DNA of 64,000 nt from the NCBI RefSeq assembly GCF_001905465.1, contig NZ_LISX01000006.1, forward strand, positions 248,001 through 312,000. The letters run 5' to 3'. Origin of the DNA: Kitasatospora sp. CB01950. GTDB lineage: Bacteria > Actinomycetota > Actinomycetes > Streptomycetales > Streptomycetaceae. Positions 1 to 7,953 of the stretch are shown here, in pieces. Position numbers and translations under genes: made by a program. The notes beneath the pieces are model-generated. The model ran no database searches. It was not told where the DNA came from and saw only the letters and a list, made by a program, of their open reading frames with translations. Positions within the stretch are counted from its first letter, which is position 1; the number at the start of each line of letters is the position of its first letter.

Positions 1-543
1 CGGCTGTTCTGGCGGCAGGGCGCGGCCTCCACCGGCGTCCAGGACGTCGTGGCGGCCACCGGCCTCAGCCGCTCCAGCCTGTACGCGACGTTCGGCGGCA
101 AGCAGGAGCTGTACCGCGCGGCCCTGGAACGCTACGCCCACGGCCGGTCGCAGCTGCTGCTCGGCCCGCTGGAGGAGGACGGGCGCGGCCTGCCCGCCGT
201 CCACGCGTTCTTCGCCCGGCTGATCGACACCCGCTGCACCGGCGAGTTCGCCCGCTGGGGCTGCATGGTCTCCAACGCCCACGCGGGCGCCGAGAACGCC
301 GACCCGGCCGTCCGCGCCGTCCTGGAGCGCCAGCACCGACGCCTGCGCGCCGCCCTGCACACCGCCCTTCTCGCGGCCCGGCGGAACGGTCAACTCGCCG
401 ACGACGCCGACCCGGAGACCGCCGCGGACGTGCTGGCCCTGCTCGCCCACGGCGTCAACCTCCGCTCCCGCGCCGGCGCGGACCCCGGCCGCCTGCGCGC
501 CACCGTCACGGCGGCGATCACGGCGCTGACCGGCGGCGGGTGA
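1..543 (+). CDS. TetR-family transcriptional regulator (5' end outside window)
   Basis: The frame is open from base 1, so the start lies upstream and about 180 residues are visible. The first residues hold the end of a helix-turn-helix (TGVQDVVAATGLSRSSLYATFGGKQELY), with the Y-F-x-x-K-x-x-L pattern typical of TetR DNA-binding domains. An all-helical ligand domain follows, with W and C residues in RWGCMVSNA as in the AcrR/TetR_C subgroup. The protein would bind an operator as a dimer and be released by a small ligand; neither can be deduced here. It converges on the thioesterase gene at 616, and a short tandem repeat separates the two stop codons. An internal GTG at 49 is not the start because the HTH begins before it. 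Confidence 0.85.
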   Translation, partial: RLFWRQGAASTGVQDVVAATGLSRSSLYATFGGKQELYRAALERYAHGRSQLLLGPLEEDGRGLPAVHAFFARLIDTRCTGEFARWGCMVSNAHAGAENADPAVRAVLERQHRRLRAALHTALLAARRNGQLADDADPETAADVLALLAHGVNLRSRAGADPGRLRATVTAAITALTGGG

Positions 544-544
544 T

Positions 545-634
545 CCGTCGCGGGATCGGCCGTCGCGGGATCGGCCGTCGCGGGATCAGCCGAGGTGGGA
601 TCAGCCGAGGCGGGATCAGCCGAGGCGGGTGGCG
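545..634. repeat. 15-bp tandem repeat between two convergent genes
   Basis: Six consecutive 15-base units of the form CCGTCGCGGGATCGG / CCGAGGCGGGATCAG run head to tail, the last one degenerate. The array fills the gap after the TetR stop codon (541-543) and continues into the final codons and stop of the thioesterase gene (616-618). It could be simple slippage or a weak terminator region; no stable hairpin was seen. Confidence 0.75.
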
Positions 635-1407
635 ATGTCGGCGAGGAGTTCGGGTTCGGACGGCGTGAGGTAGAAGTGGCCGCCGGGGAACCACCGGTGG
701 TCGAAGCGACCGGGGGCCGTGAGTTCGGACCAGGCGTGGACGCCGGCCGGGGTGCAGTCGGGGTCGGTGGCGCCGGCGTAGGCGGTGATGGGGGTGCGGA
801 GGGGCCGGGGGTCGCGAGGGAGGTAGGTCTCGATCAGGCGGTAGTCGGCGCGGAGGGCGGGGAGGGTGAGTTCGCGCAGCTCGGGGTCCTCGTAGACCGA
901 CACGCCGGGGCCGCCGTGGCGGCGGACCGCGTCGATCAGGGCCTCGTCGTCGCGGGTGTGCCGGTCGGACGGGGCGGCCCGGTGCGGGGCGACGCGGCCG
1001 GAGGCGAGGAGGCGGGTGGGGGCGTGGCCGCGGTCCTCCAGCCGGAGCGCGATCTCGTAGGCGACGGCGGAGCCCATGCTGTGGCCGAACAGCGCCAACG
1101 GCCGGTCCAGGTACGGGTCCAGGGCGGCGTGGATGTCGGCGGCGAGAGTGGGCAGGTCGGGGGCGAACGGGTCCAGCAGGCGGCTCTGTCGGCCCGGGTA
1201 GCGGACGGCCAGCACTTCGACGTCGTCGGGCAGCAGCCGGGGCCAGCCCTGGAAGAACGTGGCGGCTCCCCCGGCATGCGGCAGGCAGAGCAGCCGGAGC
1301 CTGGGCGGCCGGGCCCGCCGGTGCACCTGGAACCAGACATCCGCGGCGGCGCCCGTGCTCGTCACTGACTGCGGGCGGGGGCGGTCGGTCTCGCGAGAGG
1401 TCGTCAT
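616..1407 (-). CDS. Type II (editing) thioesterase, alpha/beta hydrolase
   Basis: A 263-residue stand-alone thioesterase of the RifR/GrsT family. Such enzymes remove aberrant acyl groups from carrier proteins of PKS and NRPS lines. It shows LLCLPHAGG near the N-terminus, the nucleophile elbow GHSMGSA (Ser about residue 103), an acidic residue in AGATDPDCTP, and the catalytic His in PGGHFYLTP. The ATG at 1407 is preceded by AGGAG at good spacing, so the longer frame back to 1518 is not needed. No carrier protein or synthetase lies within 20 kb on this side, so it is an orphan copy; a second type II thioesterase belongs to the cluster at 29.4 kb. It may serve that cluster or one left of the window. 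Confidence 0.88.
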   Translation of the reverse strand: MTTSRETDRPRPQSVTSTGAAADVWFQVHRRARPPRLRLLCLPHAGGAATFFQGWPRLLPDDVEVLAVRYPGRQSRLLDPFAPDLPTLAADIHAALDPYLDRPLALFGHSMGSAVAYEIALRLEDRGHAPTRLLASGRVAPHRAAPSDRHTRDDEALIDAVRRHGGPGVSVYEDPELRELTLPALRADYRLIETYLPRDPRPLRTPITAYAGATDPDCTPAGVHAWSELTAPGRFDHRWFPGGHFYLTPSEPELLADIATRLG

Positions 1408-1651
1408 CTGGGCTCCTGGTCTCGGGTGTCGGTGCGCCGGCCGGTCCACGCCTCCGCGACGGACCCGATTCGGCACAATGCCATACCCGTTGACCGCCTC
1501 CCACCCGGCGTCGGCCAACGCGCGGTCCGCACCGCCGCCCGGCCACCGGAACCACCCGAACGGACGTCCGCACGAGGCCCGCCTCCCGGCCCCCGAACCG
1601 GACGCACCCGGCGGGGGTGCTGTCGCCCGTCGCCGGGGCGGCCGGTTCGGG

Positions 1652-1699
1652 CGCCGGGCCGTTCAGGCACCGGGCCGTTCAGGCGCCGGGCCGTTCGGG
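1652..1699. repeat. 16-bp tandem repeat downstream of the CBM2 gene
   Basis: Three units of CGCCGGGCCGTTCAGG (one A/G and one A/G variant) sit back to back, with decayed copies on either side, ending ten bases before the stop codon of the CBM2 gene at 1709. The rest of the 1408-1708 gap between the thioesterase start and this array shows no reading frame or clear promoter that I can support. Confidence 0.6.
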
Positions 1700-1708
1700 G
1701 CGGACGGT

Positions 1709-2851
1709 TCAGCAGGCGATCGGTGCGGAGCCCAGCGCCACGTCGTCGTACCAGAGGGTGTCCGCGCCGTTGCCGTAGGCCTCCCGGCCGAGGTACAGGG
1801 TGGTCGGCCGCGGTGCGGTGCTGCGGGTGAGCCACTGCTGGTCGATGTCCGCGGTGGGGATGCCGTCGTCGTGCAGGCCGGGCACCTGCTGGTCGTTGAG
1901 CCAGGTGTCCATGGACTGCTTGGTGGTGTCCACCGCGAAGCGGACGCAGCTCCACTGGTTCACCGGCAGCGGCCCGCTCTGCGCGACACCGGCCGGGCTC
2001 TGCGCGGGCAGCGTGGCGTCGTCGGACTCGCGGTTCCACTGCAGGGCGCCGTTCTGGCCGCCCAGGCGCGGTTGCTTGTTGCCGTCGTTGGCGTCCTGCA
2101 TGGTGACCATGGCGATGTGGTCGGCCGGCAGCGCGGTGGTGTGGCGCACCCAGTACCGGCCGTAGGCCACGGGGCCGACGGCGGAGATGTTCTTCGTGGT
2201 GGCCGCGAACACGTGACTGCAGTAGCCCGCCTGGCCGTTGACCCGTAGCGAGCGGCTGCCGATGTGCGTGACCGAGCTGTCGACGGTGACCGTGCCGGCG
2301 CCGGAGCAGTCGGGGGCGGCGACCGTCCAGTCACCGGTCGGGCTGCTGCCGCTCTGGTCCTCGAAACCCGAGCAGACCACGGCCCCGGAGCAGCCGGCTC
2401 CGCCGCTCGACGTGGGCGACGGGCTCGGGCTGGGCGACGGCGACGCACTGCCCGAACCATCTTGGCAGGACGCCCCGTTGAAGGCGAAGTCGGTGGGCGC
2501 CGGGTCGCTGCCCGACCAGGTGCCCTGCACCCCGAACGCCATCGAACCGCCGCTGGGAACGCCCCCGTTGTAGCTCAGGCTGCTCGCCGTGACGGCCGTG
2601 CCGCTCTGGCCGACCTGCGCGTTCCACCCCGACGTCACCCGCTGCCCCGCGGCGAACGTCCAGGTCAGCTTCCAACTGCTCACCGCCGAGGCCGAGTTGG
2701 TGACCGACACCTGCTCGGTGAAGCCTCCGGTCCATTCGTTGGTCGTCCACGCGACCTGGCAGGCGGCGCTGCCCGCGCCGCCTGCGCTCCAGGCCGGGCG
2801 CCCACCGAACCCGATCGGCAGTCCGAGGACCACCGCGAGCGCGGCGAACAC
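1709..2851 (-). CDS. Secreted carbohydrate-binding (CBM2) protein with Cip1-like C-terminal domain
   Basis: 380 residues from the first usable start (GTG, 2851). A hydrophobic export segment (FAALAVVLGLPIGFGG) leads into a CBM2-type cellulose-binding domain at about residues 30-130, with conserved W residues, the end cysteines CQVAW and GASCQ, and NxWxxGF-like spacing. A Ser-Pro linker (SPSPSPSP) follows, then a domain of about 220 residues that resembles fungal/actinobacterial Cip1-type proteins (family assignment tentative). It probably acts outside the cell on plant polysaccharide. The positively charged start of the signal peptide is missing from the 2851 start. The frame stays open a little further (R-T-G-R-G-A before V-F-A-A-L) without a start codon, right where the Tn3 remnant begins. 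The gene has therefore probably lost its native 5' end and may not be secreted normally. Confidence 0.8.
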   Translation of the reverse strand: MFAALAVVLGLPIGFGGRPAWSAGGAGSAACQVAWTTNEWTGGFTEQVSVTNSASAVSSWKLTWTFAAGQRVTSGWNAQVGQSGTAVTASSLSYNGGVPSGGSMAFGVQGTWSGSDPAPTDFAFNGASCQDGSGSASPSPSPSPSPTSSGGAGCSGAVVCSGFEDQSGSSPTGDWTVAAPDCSGAGTVTVDSSVTHIGSRSLRVNGQAGYCSHVFAATTKNISAVGPVAYGRYWVRHTTALPADHIAMVTMQDANDGNKQPRLGGQNGALQWNRESDDATLPAQSPAGVAQSGPLPVNQWSCVRFAVDTTKQSMDTWLNDQQVPGLHDDGIPTADIDQQWLTRSTAPRPTTLYLGREAYGNGADTLWYDDVALGSAPIAC

Positions 2852-2868
2852 CGCCCCTCTCCCGGTCC

Positions 2869-3140
2869 GCGCTGCTGGACGGCACCTATCGGGAGGTTGC
2901 CGCCCGGTTGCCGACGAACGCGCAGATCACCGCCGACGGCGACGGACGGCTGCACTTTGCGGCGCTGGAGCCGGAGACCGAACCCGCGTCGCTGCTCGCG
3001 CTGCGGTCGGCGGTGAACGCGATGCCGACGAGCCGTCCTACCGTCGCCAGATCAAGGCTCAGGCCAACCTGCAAGAGGGCCGCGACCAAGACGTCGCCCG
3101 CCTCTCCCCGTTCGTCCGGCACCACGTCGACATGCTCGGT
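2869..3140 (+). pseudogene. Decayed Tn3-family transposase (TnpA) remnant
   Basis: Three blocks that are normally far apart in Tn3-family TnpA are fused. Block 1 (2869-3024) reads ALLDGTYREVAARLPTNAQ up to SAVNAM. Block 2 (3027-3089), in another frame, reads EPSYRRQIKAQANLQEGR. Block 3 (up to 3140) reads DVARLSPFVRHHVDMLG, the family's C-terminal motif. A full TnpA is close to 1000 residues, so at least two internal deletions and a frame change have occurred. No terminal inverted repeats or resolvase are visible. It abuts the 5' end of the CBM2 gene and shows that a transposon once inserted here. Family assignment is from remembered motifs. Confidence 0.75.
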
Positions 3141-3190
3141 TCTCTCACCAGTCCTCCTGTGTTGCCGACCACCTTCGCCGGGGGGCAATG

Positions 3191-3230
3191 CGATGGGGCG
3201 GGGACCGGTGAACCGGTCCCCGCCCCATCG
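3191..3230 (-). terminator. Long perfect hairpin, terminator of the 3273-3728 gene
   Basis: An 18-bp perfect stem (CGATGGGGCGGGGACCGG paired with its complement) closes on a TGAA loop. It lies 42 bases past the stop codon of the minus-strand gene at 3273. There is no strong U tract, as usual in actinomycetes. Confidence 0.85.
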
Positions 3231-3272
3231 TGGAAGCGCTCTTGGAGAGAAGTCCCTGGCCGAGTCGTCGGC

Positions 3273-3728
3273 TCACTCCTCGGCGAGGACTGTACGGAAA
3301 CCGGCGAGCAGCTTCTCGAGGTCATCAACCTTGTCGGCGAGATCGGCAAGCTTGGCATCCTTGGCCTTCTCGGCCTGCACCGCGTCCGAGGTGTTCAGCC
3401 GACGGAGAGCCGATTCGGCATCCGCCGTGCTGCTGCCGTTGCGGACCGCTGCGACGACGGCGCCCGCCTCGCTACCCACCTTGTAGAGGACGACGCTTTG
3501 GTGCTGGTTGTTGGGGAGGTCGAACGGAAGGTGGCCGACGCCGATGTCAGCGAGCTTGTTGTGAATGCTGGTGAGGACGCGGACACCGAGGCGGCCATAG
3601 CCGTCGATGTCACGAAGCGCCCACATGGCGACGCGGAGGACGCCTCCGTTGGCCTTGATGGCCTTGTCGAGCTCGGCCCAGGTGGAGAACTCAGGGGACT
3701 CGGGCTCAAAGTCGTCGGGGCTGGCCAT
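3273..3728 (-). CDS. Conserved-looking protein of unknown function with C-terminal coiled coil
   Basis: 151 residues, not recognised. The N-terminal half is a compact mixed domain (WAELDKAIKANGGVLRVAMWALRD, then VRVLTSIHNKLADIGVGHLP). Residues about 105-150 are a charged heptad-rich helix (AVQAEKAKDAKLADLADKV) likely to form a coiled coil. The ATG has an excellent GGAGG site, with a near-consensus promoter upstream and a strong terminator downstream, so this is a self-contained transcribed unit. It lies beside a transposase remnant and small coupled genes, so it may be accessory DNA. Base use is less GC-biased than in its neighbours. Confidence 0.75.
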   Translation of the reverse strand: MASPDDFEPESPEFSTWAELDKAIKANGGVLRVAMWALRDIDGYGRLGVRVLTSIHNKLADIGVGHLPFDLPNNQHQSVVLYKVGSEAGAVVAAVRNGSSTADAESALRRLNTSDAVQAEKAKDAKLADLADKVDDLEKLLAGFRTVLAEE

Positions 3729-3765
3729 GATTCCTCCAAGGGGCGACCGCAGTTTCGATACGACA

Positions 3766-3795
3766 ATCCTAGGATAATTTCATGATGGCAGTCAA
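3766..3795 (-). promoter_or_regulatory. Sigma-70-type promoter of the 3273-3728 gene
   Basis: Read on the minus strand: -35 TTGACT (3795-3790), an 18-base spacer and -10 TAGGAT (3771-3766), 38 bases before the ATG. Two copies of TTTCATGAT-like sequence (3778-3786 and about 3804-3812) flank the -35 box and could be an operator. Confidence 0.7.
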
Positions 3796-3879
3796 GAAAG
3801 TTTTTTCATGATCTAGCGTTTGCGCCAACCCTTCTTCCACCTCCCAACCTCACCAGCTACCGGAACAGTTGGCGATGCG

Positions 3880-4053
3880 TCAGTAGACAGGGCGCCCGCT
3901 CGGCGCTTGGGAGATGGCACGGATGTCGTCGAGGAGCTGGTCACGCTCCGCAGTGACACGGTCGAGCTCGACGGAACGCAGGGGGATGCCGTCCAGCAGC
4001 CGGTCGGCGGCAGCTCGGATGGCGTCCCGGTCGATGTGGGCGGTGGATGTCAC
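3880..4053 (-). CDS. Small protein (57 residues), translationally coupled
   Basis: A short GTG-start frame encoding MTSTAHIDRDAIRAAADRL, then DGIPLRSVELDRV, and ending SGRPVY. Its GTG overlaps the TGA of the gene before it (GTGA at 4050-4053), the usual sign of translational coupling in actinomycetes, and its codons show the expected G/C third-position bias. The protein is predicted mostly helical and charged, with no signal peptide or metal motif. Function unknown. Coupled small genes of this kind are common on integrative elements, which fits the neighbouring transposase remnant. Confidence 0.6.
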   Translation of the reverse strand: MTSTAHIDRDAIRAAADRLLDGIPLRSVELDRVTAERDQLLDDIRAISQAPSGRPVY

Positions 4054-4187
4054 GGCGTCACCGGCCGGGTCCGGTCGTGGTCAGCGACGAGTGCGGTGAT
4101 CCGGGCCAGTTCGTAGCGCTCGCGTTCCTGGCGGGGACCGGGGCTGAGCGGGTCGTCCACGAGGTCCTCCAACTCGGCGATCCCCAT
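4050..4187 (-). CDS. Small protein, possibly the intact end of a frameshifted zinc-ribbon-like gene
   Basis: From the ATG at 4187 the frame gives 45 residues, beginning MGIAELEDLVDDPLSPGPRQ, with strong codon bias, and it is coupled to the next gene. The same frame stays open upstream and reads RCPERPVYTCRAGGYVELWEC, which looks like a degraded CPxC...C zinc ribbon. No start codon exists in that frame, but a good one (ATG at 4273 after AAGGAAAG) lies in another frame. A one-base shift between 4187 and 4273 would join them into a protein of about 74 residues. It is either a short functional gene or a recent frameshift mutant. Function unknown. Confidence 0.45.
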   Translation of the reverse strand: MGIAELEDLVDDPLSPGPRQERERYELARITALVADHDRTRPVTP

Positions 4188-4314
4188 TTGGGAGCACTCC
4201 CAAAGCTCAACGTAACCGCCCGCCCGGCAGGTGTAAACGGGCCGCTCAGGGCACCGAACCGGATCAAGTCCATTGCTTTCCTTCGCAGTTGAGATCCCGC
4301 ACCGTTCGACCGGC

Positions 4315-4377
4315 GCTCGATCCGCACGCTCCCACGCTCGATTCGATTGTCCGGACCGTTGATTCGAGCGTCCGAAT
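4315..4377. promoter_or_regulatory. Three 21-bp phased repeats upstream of the Lrp gene (candidate Lrp operator)
   Basis: Units starting at 4315, 4336 and 4357 align as GCTCGATCCG.., GCTCGATTCG.. and CGTTGATTCG.., each exactly 21 bases (two helical turns) apart. The most similar part is GATTCGA-x-TGTCCGGA against GATTCGA-GCGTCCGAA. Lrp/AsnC octamers typically bind such phased arrays. It ends 60 bases before the regulator's start, consistent with autoregulation. Confidence 0.5.
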
Positions 4378-4436
4378 CCGGCATGGTGTCCCTCACAGCG
4401 TTCCGGGCTGCTGTTTCCGCAGCGGAGAGGTGCTTC

Positions 4437-4877
4437 ATGGACGAGATCGACCGGGCCATTCTGCGGGAGCTCCAGGTGGACGGCCGGATCCCCTACGCCG
4501 AGCTGGGACCGAAGGTCGGGCTGTCGCCGTCCGCCGCCCGGCAGCGGATGCAGCGGCTGATCGACGCCAAGGCGGTGCAGGTGGTGGGGGTGACCGACCC
4601 GATGACCATGGGCCGCCAGTCGATGGCCCTGCTGGGCCTGCACGTCGACGGCGACCCCCGGGCGGTGGCCGACGAGCTGTCCCGGCACGACGAGGTCGTG
4701 TACGCGGTGCTGACCGCCGGAAGTTTCGACCTGTTCGTCGAGGTGGTGTGCGACCGCCCGAACGACCTGCTGGATTTCGTCAACGACGTGGTGCGCGCCG
4801 TCGAGGGCGTCGCCTCGGTCGAGAACTTCCCGTACTTCGCGATCCACACCCACCGCTTCCTCTGGCACGTGAACTAG
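4437..4877 (+). CDS. Lrp/AsnC-family transcriptional regulator
   Basis: 146 residues, the normal length for the family. The N-terminal winged HTH starts MDEIDRAILRELQVDGR and contains the recognition helix region GLSPSAARQRMQRLI. The C-terminal RAM (effector-binding, oligomerising) domain follows, with VYAVLTAGSFDLFVEVVC. The ATG at 4437 follows GAGAGG with six bases of spacing; the longer frame back to 4347 adds unrelated residues and overlaps the candidate operator. Genes of this family often sense an amino acid and control adjacent catabolic genes. Here the next two genes act on amines and start 47 bases downstream on the same strand, so they are the likely targets. Confidence 0.92.
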   Translation: MDEIDRAILRELQVDGRIPYAELGPKVGLSPSAARQRMQRLIDAKAVQVVGVTDPMTMGRQSMALLGLHVDGDPRAVADELSRHDEVVYAVLTAGSFDLFVEVVCDRPNDLLDFVNDVVRAVEGVASVENFPYFAIHTHRFLWHVN

Positions 4878-4924
4878 CCCCTCCCCCTCCCTCTCCGATC
4901 CCGCACCACGCCGAGGACCTCGCC

Positions 4925-7885
4925 ATGCCCCACCCCGAGCACCGCACCGTCGACTTCTTCGCCGAGGACGCGCTTCCCGTGCCGGTCGTCACCCCCGCCG
5001 AGGCCGAACTCCTCGCCGCCGAGCGGCTCGGCCTCCCCGGGCGCGCCGAGCCGCTGGGCAGCCAGCAGGACGCCAACTTCCTGCTGCGCGACGCCGACGG
5101 GGCCGCCCTCGCGGTCCTGAAGATCGCCAATCCGGCCTTCGGCGCGCTCGAGGTCGAGGCGCAGGACGCCGCCGCCGACCTGATATCGGCCGCCCACCCG
5201 GAGCTGCGGGTCGCCACCGTGCTGCACCACTCCGACGGCGCCCCGCGCCGCGCCGCGGTACAGGTCGGGGGCGCGGAGACCACGGCCCGGCTGCTGCGCC
5301 ACCTGCCGGGCGGGGCGCTGTCCGGCCCCCGGCACCTGTCCGCGACGACCGTCGCCGCGATGGGCACGCTCGCCGGGAAGGTCAGCGCCACGCTGCGGTA
5401 CTTCCGCCACCCCGGCCTGGACCGCGTCCTGCAGTGGGACCTGCGGCACGCCGACCGGGTGGTCGCCAGGCTCGCCGGGCACGTCGCCGAGCCCGAGCGG
5501 CGGGACGCCGTGCTGGCGGCGACCGCCGAGGCCTGGTCGCGCGTCGCGGCGCTCGCCGACGGCCTGCCGCTGCAGGCCGTGCACCTGGACCTCACCGACG
5601 ACAACCTGATCCGCCGCCCCGGCAGCTGCCCGCCGCTGCCCGACGGGATCATCGACTTCGGTGATCTGACGACGAGTTGGGCGGTCGCCGAGCTCGCCGT
5701 GCAGCTCTCCTCGATGCTCCACCACGAAGGTTTCGAGCCCCACCGGGTACTGCCCGCCGTCCGGGCCTTCCACGCCGTCCGGCCGCTGTCCGCCGCCGAG
5801 GCCGGGGCGCTCTGGCCGCTCGTGGTGCTGCGCGCGGCCGTGCTGGTGGTCAGCGGGCGGCAACAGGCGGCGGTCGACGCCGACAACGCGTACGCCACGG
5901 CCGCGCTGGACCGCGAGTGGCGGGTGTTCGAGCAGGCCACCCGCCTGCCGTTGGCGGTGATGACCCAGCTGGTCGCCCACGCGACCGGCTTCGCCGCCGC
6001 CCCCGACCCGGTCGCTCCGCCCGCGCACCCCCTGCTGCGCGACGTCCCGGCCGGCGGATTCGCCGTCCTCGACCTGTCCACCGACGCCGACGCGATGGAC
6101 GGCGGGGCCTGGTTGGAGGCCGGGGTCGAGGACCGGGCGGCGGCCGCCGCACTGGCCGGCGGCCCGGCGGCCGTCCGCACCCCGCACGGCGGCGTCCGCC
6201 TCTCCCGGACGCCCGCGCTGTCCGCCGTCTCCCCCGCCACCGTCGCCACCGGCGTCGACCTGTGGCTCGGCCCGGCCGCCGTCGCACAGGCCCCCGAGGC
6301 CGGCCGGGTGCTGTCCGCCGGGCCCGGAAGGCTCGAACTCACCTGCGGCGCACGGGTTTTGACGCTGTCGTTCGCCCCCGGGACGAGCCCGCTGGTGGCC
6401 GAAGGCGCGCAGCTCGACGCGGGCGCGGACCTGGTCCGCCTGCCGGCCGGCGCCACCGTCCGCCTCGCGCTGCGGGACGCCGACGCCCCGGACGTCCCGC
6501 CGCTGGTGCGCCCCGAGTACGCGGCGGGCTGGCTGCCGCTCACCGCCGACCCCGCCCCGCTGCTCGGCCTCACAGCCGACGCCCCGGCGAACGGGCCGGA
6601 CGACCTGCTGGAGCGGCGCGGCGCGGTGTTCGCCACGGTGCAGGGGCACTACTACGACGCCCCGCCCCGGATCGAACGGGGCTGGCGCCACCACCTGCTG
6701 TCCACCGACGGCCGCGCCTACCTCGACATCGTCAACAACGTCACCCCGCTGGGCCACGCCCACCCCCGGGTGGAGCAGGCGGTGGCCCGTCAGCTGCGTC
6801 GGCTGAACACCAACTCCCGTTTCCACTACGCCTCGGTGGTGGAGTTCACCGAGCGCCTCGCCGCCCTGCTGCCCGACCCCCTCGACACGGTGTTCCTGGT
6901 CAACTCCGGTTCCGAGGCGGTCGATCTGGGCCTGCGCCTGGCCATCGGCGCCACCGGGCAGCCCGACGTGGTCGCGCTCCGCGAGGCCTACCACGGCTGG
7001 ACGTACGCCTCCGACGCCGTCTCCACCTCCCTCCAGGACAACCCCAACGCCCTTGCCACCCGGCCGAGTTGGGTGCACACGGTGGACTCGCCGAACTCCT
7101 ACCGGGGCCGCCGCCGCGGCGCGGACGCGGCCCGCTACGCTCCCGAGGCCGTCGCCGCGATCGACGCCCTGGCCGCCGCCGGCCGCCCGGCGGGCGCGTT
7201 CGTCAGCGAGACCTTCTACGGCAACGCGGGCGGGGTGGCGCTGCCGGACGGCTACCTCGCCGCGGTGTACGCGGCGGTCCGTCGGCACGGCGGCCTGGCC
7301 GTCGCCGACGAGGTGCAGGCGGGCTACGGCCGGCTCGGGCACTGGTTCTGGGGCTTCGAGCAGCAGCAGGTCGTGCCCGACATCGTCTGCGTCGCCAAGG
7401 CGATGGGCAACGGGCACCCGCTCGGCGCGGTCGTCACCACCAAGGAGATCGCCGACCGGTACCGCGAGCAGGGCTACTTCTTCTCCTCCACCGGCGGCAG
7501 CCCCGTCTCCAGCGTGGTCGGCCTGACGGTGCTGGACGCCCTGCGCGACGAGGACCTCCAGGGCAACGCCGTCCGCGTCGGCGGCCACCTGAAGGACCGG
7601 CTCCGGGCGCTCGCCGACCGGCACCGGATCGTCGGCGCGGTGCACGGCTCCGGCCTCTACCTCGGGCTCGAACTCGTCCGCGACCGGGGCACGTTGGAGC
7701 CCGCCGGCGAGGAGACCGCCGAGCTCTGCGACCGCATGCTCGACCTCGGCGTGGTCGTCCAGCCCACCGGCGACCACCTCAACATCCTGAAGATCAAGCC
7801 CCCGCTGTGCCTCGACACCGCCGCCGCGGACTTCTTCGCCGACACCCTCGACCTGGCCCTGACCCAGCTCGGCCACGCCCACTGA
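4925..7885 (+). CDS. Fusion of an APH-type small-molecule kinase with a class III PLP aminotransferase/phospholyase
   Basis: 986 residues from the ATG at 4925. Residues about 1-340 are an aminoglycoside/choline-kinase-like domain with the catalytic loop HLDLTDDN (about 220) and IDFGD (about 242). Residues about 345-560 form a beta-rich linker with no clear catalytic motif. Residues about 565-986 are a class III aminotransferase with NSGSEAVDL, DEVQAGYGRLG (about 795) and the PLP lysine in VAKAMGNGHPLG (about 825). In related fusions, and in the human pair hydroxylysine kinase plus phospholyase, a hydroxy-amine is phosphorylated and the phospho-amine then eliminated to an aldehyde, so the same two-step logic is a reasonable guess. 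The substrate is not known. It lies between an Lrp regulator and an amine oxidase in an apparent operon. Confidence 0.88.
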   Translation: MPHPEHRTVDFFAEDALPVPVVTPAEAELLAAERLGLPGRAEPLGSQQDANFLLRDADGAALAVLKIANPAFGALEVEAQDAAADLISAAHPELRVATVLHHSDGAPRRAAVQVGGAETTARLLRHLPGGALSGPRHLSATTVAAMGTLAGKVSATLRYFRHPGLDRVLQWDLRHADRVVARLAGHVAEPERRDAVLAATAEAWSRVAALADGLPLQAVHLDLTDDNLIRRPGSCPPLPDGIIDFGDLTTSWAVAELAVQLSSMLHHEGFEPHRVLPAVRAFHAVRPLSAAEAGALWPLVVLRAAVLVVSGRQQAAVDADNAYATAALDREWRVFEQATRLPLAVMTQLVAHATGFAAAPDPVAPPAHPLLRDVPAGGFAVLDLSTDADAMDGGAWLEAGVEDRAAAAALAGGPAAVRTPHGGVRLSRTPALSAVSPATVATGVDLWLGPAAVAQAPEAGRVLSAGPGRLELTCGARVLTLSFAPGTSPLVAEGAQLDAGADLVRLPAGATVRLALRDADAPDVPPLVRPEYAAGWLPLTADPAPLLGLTADAPANGPDDLLERRGAVFATVQGHYYDAPPRIERGWRHHLLSTDGRAYLDIVNNVTPLGHAHPRVEQAVARQLRRLNTNSRFHYASVVEFTERLAALLPDPLDTVFLVNSGSEAVDLGLRLAIGATGQPDVVALREAYHGWTYASDAVSTSLQDNPNALATRPSWVHTVDSPNSYRGRRRGADAARYAPEAVAAIDALAAAGRPAGAFVSETFYGNAGGVALPDGYLAAVYAAVRRHGGLAVADEVQAGYGRLGHWFWGFEQQQVVPDIVCVAKAMGNGHPLGAVVTTKEIADRYREQGYFFSSTGGSPVSSVVGLTVLDALRDEDLQGNAVRVGGHLKDRLRALADRHRIVGAVHGSGLYLGLELVRDRGTLEPAGEETAELCDRMLDLGVVVQPTGDHLNILKIKPPLCLDTAAADFFADTLDLALTQLGHAH

Positions 7886-7953
7886 CCCCCGCGGCCCTCC
7901 CCCACGGCTCTCCCCCGAGCCCTGCGGCCCCCGAACTCCCTGGAGCAGTGAAG

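Noticed and set aside
2863..4436. A complete integrative element with attachment sites
   Set aside because: No integrase, tRNA, flanking direct repeats or terminal inverted repeats are visible; only a transposase remnant and small genes.
4289..4924. N-terminal extension of the kinase-aminotransferase frame
   Set aside because: It overlaps the Lrp gene in another frame and has no homologous features. The ATG at 4925 starts a sensible protein.
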